Source: Arthrobacter sp.
Lineage (GTDB): Bacteria > Actinomycetota > Actinomycetes > Actinomycetales > Micrococcaceae
DNA: 6,042 nucleotides
Reading direction: 5' to 3'
Assembly (NCBI GenBank): GCA_025464545.1
Contig: JAODMA010000324.1
Coordinates: forward strand, 1 to 6,042
In this document: positions 4,916 to 6,042 of the stretch, piece after piece
Numbering within the stretch: the stretch's first letter is position 1
How the letters are laid out: each line of letters begins with the position of its first letter
The notes under the pieces: generated by a model
Database searches by the model: none
The model's input: the letters and a program-made list of their open reading frames with translations, nothing else
What the model was told of the DNA's origin: nothing
Translations under genes and position numbers: made by a program

Positions 4916-6042
4916 TGGAGCAATTCCTCAGCGGCTTCTACATCAATAATCCGGTGGATGGACAGGACGCGTTCGGTTTCCTTTTCCGGATCAAAGACCC
5001 GCACCCGTCCACCGTTCACAGCTACCGGAACAACCGTTTCACGGACGGCATTCCCCATGCTGTCCACGACGTTCATCACCACGCGCTGCTTTAGCCTGAT
5101 CGCTTTGAGCAATGTCTCCAGCCCCAGCTGGGTGGCCTCCTCGCTGCCCTGAGCGGCGGCGTGCCCGCCCGGGCCGTCCGCTGCCGGGCGACCGCCGCGC
5201 AGCACCGCCAGCTGCGCGTCGACGTCGGCTTCCGGCGGGGCGGTCCGCGGCGCGGTGTACACCGGGCGCGCGCCGCCGGGCACCGCGGTGCTGCGGCGCA
5301 GCCGGACGACGGCAGACTCGGCCTCCTCGACGGCCGGGGACAGGCCGAGGCTCCGGAGCAGCTGAGCGGTTTCCCGGGGCGGGGCATGGGAGATGAGGAC
5401 GGTGGGGGCGATGCGGGCCAGCGCCAGCCCGGACGCCGCGGCGGCGTTGAGCAGCTCCAGCAACGCCGTCTCGTCGTCGCTCTGGATAAAGCTGGCGGCG
5501 GCACCGACGCGGAGCCTGGCATGCCGGGCAGCGGTGTCTTCGATCAGGTAGCTGAGGGGCTGCGGGATGGCGGTGGCGGAATGCTGGCGCAGGAAATCCA
5601 GCAGGGCCTGGGCGTCCTGTCCGGCGTCGAGCGCCCGGCGGACTGACGAGACGGAGAACCGGTAGATCGTGGCCGGTCCCTGGCCCTCGGCGTCGGCCAT
5701 GGTCAGGAGTTTCTCGCTCAGCTCCGGGGCCAGGTAGCCCGGCGCCACGGCGGTCAGGTCGGCCTGCAGCAGGACATGGTTCAGCGCGGCCGGCAGGTGC
5801 TCGCCCAGGATGCCAAGGGCCTCGTCGGGCTGCTGAGCTGCGATCGCGGCGCCAATCTGGCTCAGGGCCCCGGAACCGATCAGCCCCAGCATGTCCGCTT
5901 CCGCCAGGACCCCACGGACCAGCGAGCTGAAGCGGCGCGCCATCCGGGGCTGGGACCAGTCTGCCCGTTCCAGCACGGCGGCTGCGTCCAGCACCGGAGC
6001 CTGCCCGTCCAGTGCCGCGGCTTCCCGGGTGAGTTCACTGAG
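4912..6042 (-). CDS. Helicase-associated (Helicase_C_3-like) domain protein, 5' end missing
   Basis: The frame is open from the right edge to TGA at 4912-4914, giving 376 visible C-terminal residues; a GTG at 5994 is an internal codon choice, since the frame continues past it as LSELTREAAALDGQAP. A stretch near residues 90-235 fits the helicase-conserved C-terminal (XPB/Ssl2-like) domain typical of actinobacterial partners of XPB: LLQADLTAVAPGYL, IYRFSVSSVRRALDAG, PQPLSYLIEDTAARHARLRVGAAASFI, then RIAPTVLISHAP and LLRSLGL. An Ala/Gly/Pro-rich linker (about 265-300) follows. The last 75 residues (LLKAIRLKQRVVMNVVDSMG onward to RVLSIHRIIDVE) look like a small WYL/Sm-like beta barrel. No ATPase motif is visible. 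It overlaps the XPB gene by four bases, and the same order occurs in M. tuberculosis (Rv0862c-Rv0861c, from memory), so it is probably an accessory or DNA-binding partner of the helicase; no biochemical role can be assigned from sequence. Confidence 0.88.
   Translation of the reverse strand, partial: LSELTREAAALDGQAPVLDAAAVLERADWSQPRMARRFSSLVRGVLAEADMLGLIGSGALSQIGAAIAAQQPDEALGILGEHLPAALNHVLLQADLTAVAPGYLAPELSEKLLTMADAEGQGPATIYRFSVSSVRRALDAGQDAQALLDFLRQHSATAIPQPLSYLIEDTAARHARLRVGAAASFIQSDDETALLELLNAAAASGLALARIAPTVLISHAPPRETAQLLRSLGLSPAVEEAESAVVRLRRSTAVPGGARPVYTAPRTAPPEADVDAQLAVLRGGRPAADGPGGHAAAQGSEEATQLGLETLLKAIRLKQRVVMNVVDSMGNAVRETVVPVAVNGGRVRVFDPEKETERVLSIHRIIDVEAAEELLQ
4924..4929 (-). promoter_or_regulatory. 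Ribosome binding site fixing the XPB GTG start
   Basis: GAGGAA on the minus strand lies eight bases before GTG (4913-4915), inside the last codons of the upstream gene. Two ATG triplets just downstream (4909-4911 and 4906-4908) are out of frame, so GTG is the only good start. Confidence 0.75.

Noticed and set aside
2921..5152. A 743-codon open frame on the plus strand opposite the XPB helicase and regulator genes
   Set aside because: It is antisense to genes with intact, ordered catalytic motifs on the minus strand, is Gly/Gln/His/Arg-rich with no recognisable domain, and is explained by the scarcity of stop codons in G+C-rich DNA.
5091..5646. Several overlapping frames on both strands within the helicase-associated gene
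   Set aside because: They are highly Arg/Pro/Ala-rich translations of the same G+C-rich linker region. The gene at 4912-6042 has the recognisable domain.
1..6042. Search by eye for CRISPR arrays, tRNA/rRNA genes, insertion-sequence ends and attachment sites
   Set aside because: I saw no regularly spaced repeats, tRNA-like cloverleaf with a CCA-side T arm, transposase-like frame or flanking target duplication.

Overview
The window is G+C-rich bacterial DNA, about two-thirds G+C by eye, with strong G/C bias at third codon positions and GTG and TTG starts. The gene content is actinobacterial: an XPB-type helicase next to a helicase-associated-domain protein, a PhoP/PhoR-like two-component pair very close to the mycobacterial type, and a WXG100 protein. 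A Micrococcaceae member such as Arthrobacter or a relative is my best guess. That is inference from protein flavour, not from a search.

Layout. On the plus strand, positions 2-415 hold the 3' part of a DUF4440/NTF2-like gene that enters from the left edge. Everything else that codes is on the minus strand. In transcription order, right to left, these are: a helicase-associated (Helicase_C_3-like) protein cut by the right edge (4912-6042); an XPB/ERCC3-family DNA helicase overlapping it by four bases (3269-4915); a PhoP-like response regulator (2491-3210); its histidine kinase two bases further on (962-2488); and, after a 230-base non-coding gap, a 95-residue WXG100 protein (444-731). The WXG100 gene converges with the DUF4440 gene. 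A perfect 9-bp hairpin lies between the two stop codons and probably ends both transcripts.

How the genes work together. The two right-hand genes look like a translationally coupled DNA-repair module, matching the M. tuberculosis Rv0862c/Rv0861c pair as I remember it. The next two genes are a standard membrane sensor and OmpR/PhoB-class regulator. The WXG100 gene encodes a small protein of the type VII secretion substrate class, with no secretion machinery in view.

The most notable signal is non-coding. The response-regulator gene and the WXG100 gene each carry a 17-bp palindrome, identical at 15 of 17 positions, that covers the Shine-Dalgarno sequence just before the start codon. At the regulator gene this palindrome also overlaps a direct repeat with the spacing of a PhoP box. 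At the WXG100 gene it directly abuts a long hairpin (18 paired bases) and lies near a third hairpin, so nearly the whole leader is folded. This suggests that the PhoP-like regulator, or an RNA-level switch, controls both its own gene and the WXG100 gene. I saw no tRNA, rRNA, CRISPR array, insertion sequence or attachment site.
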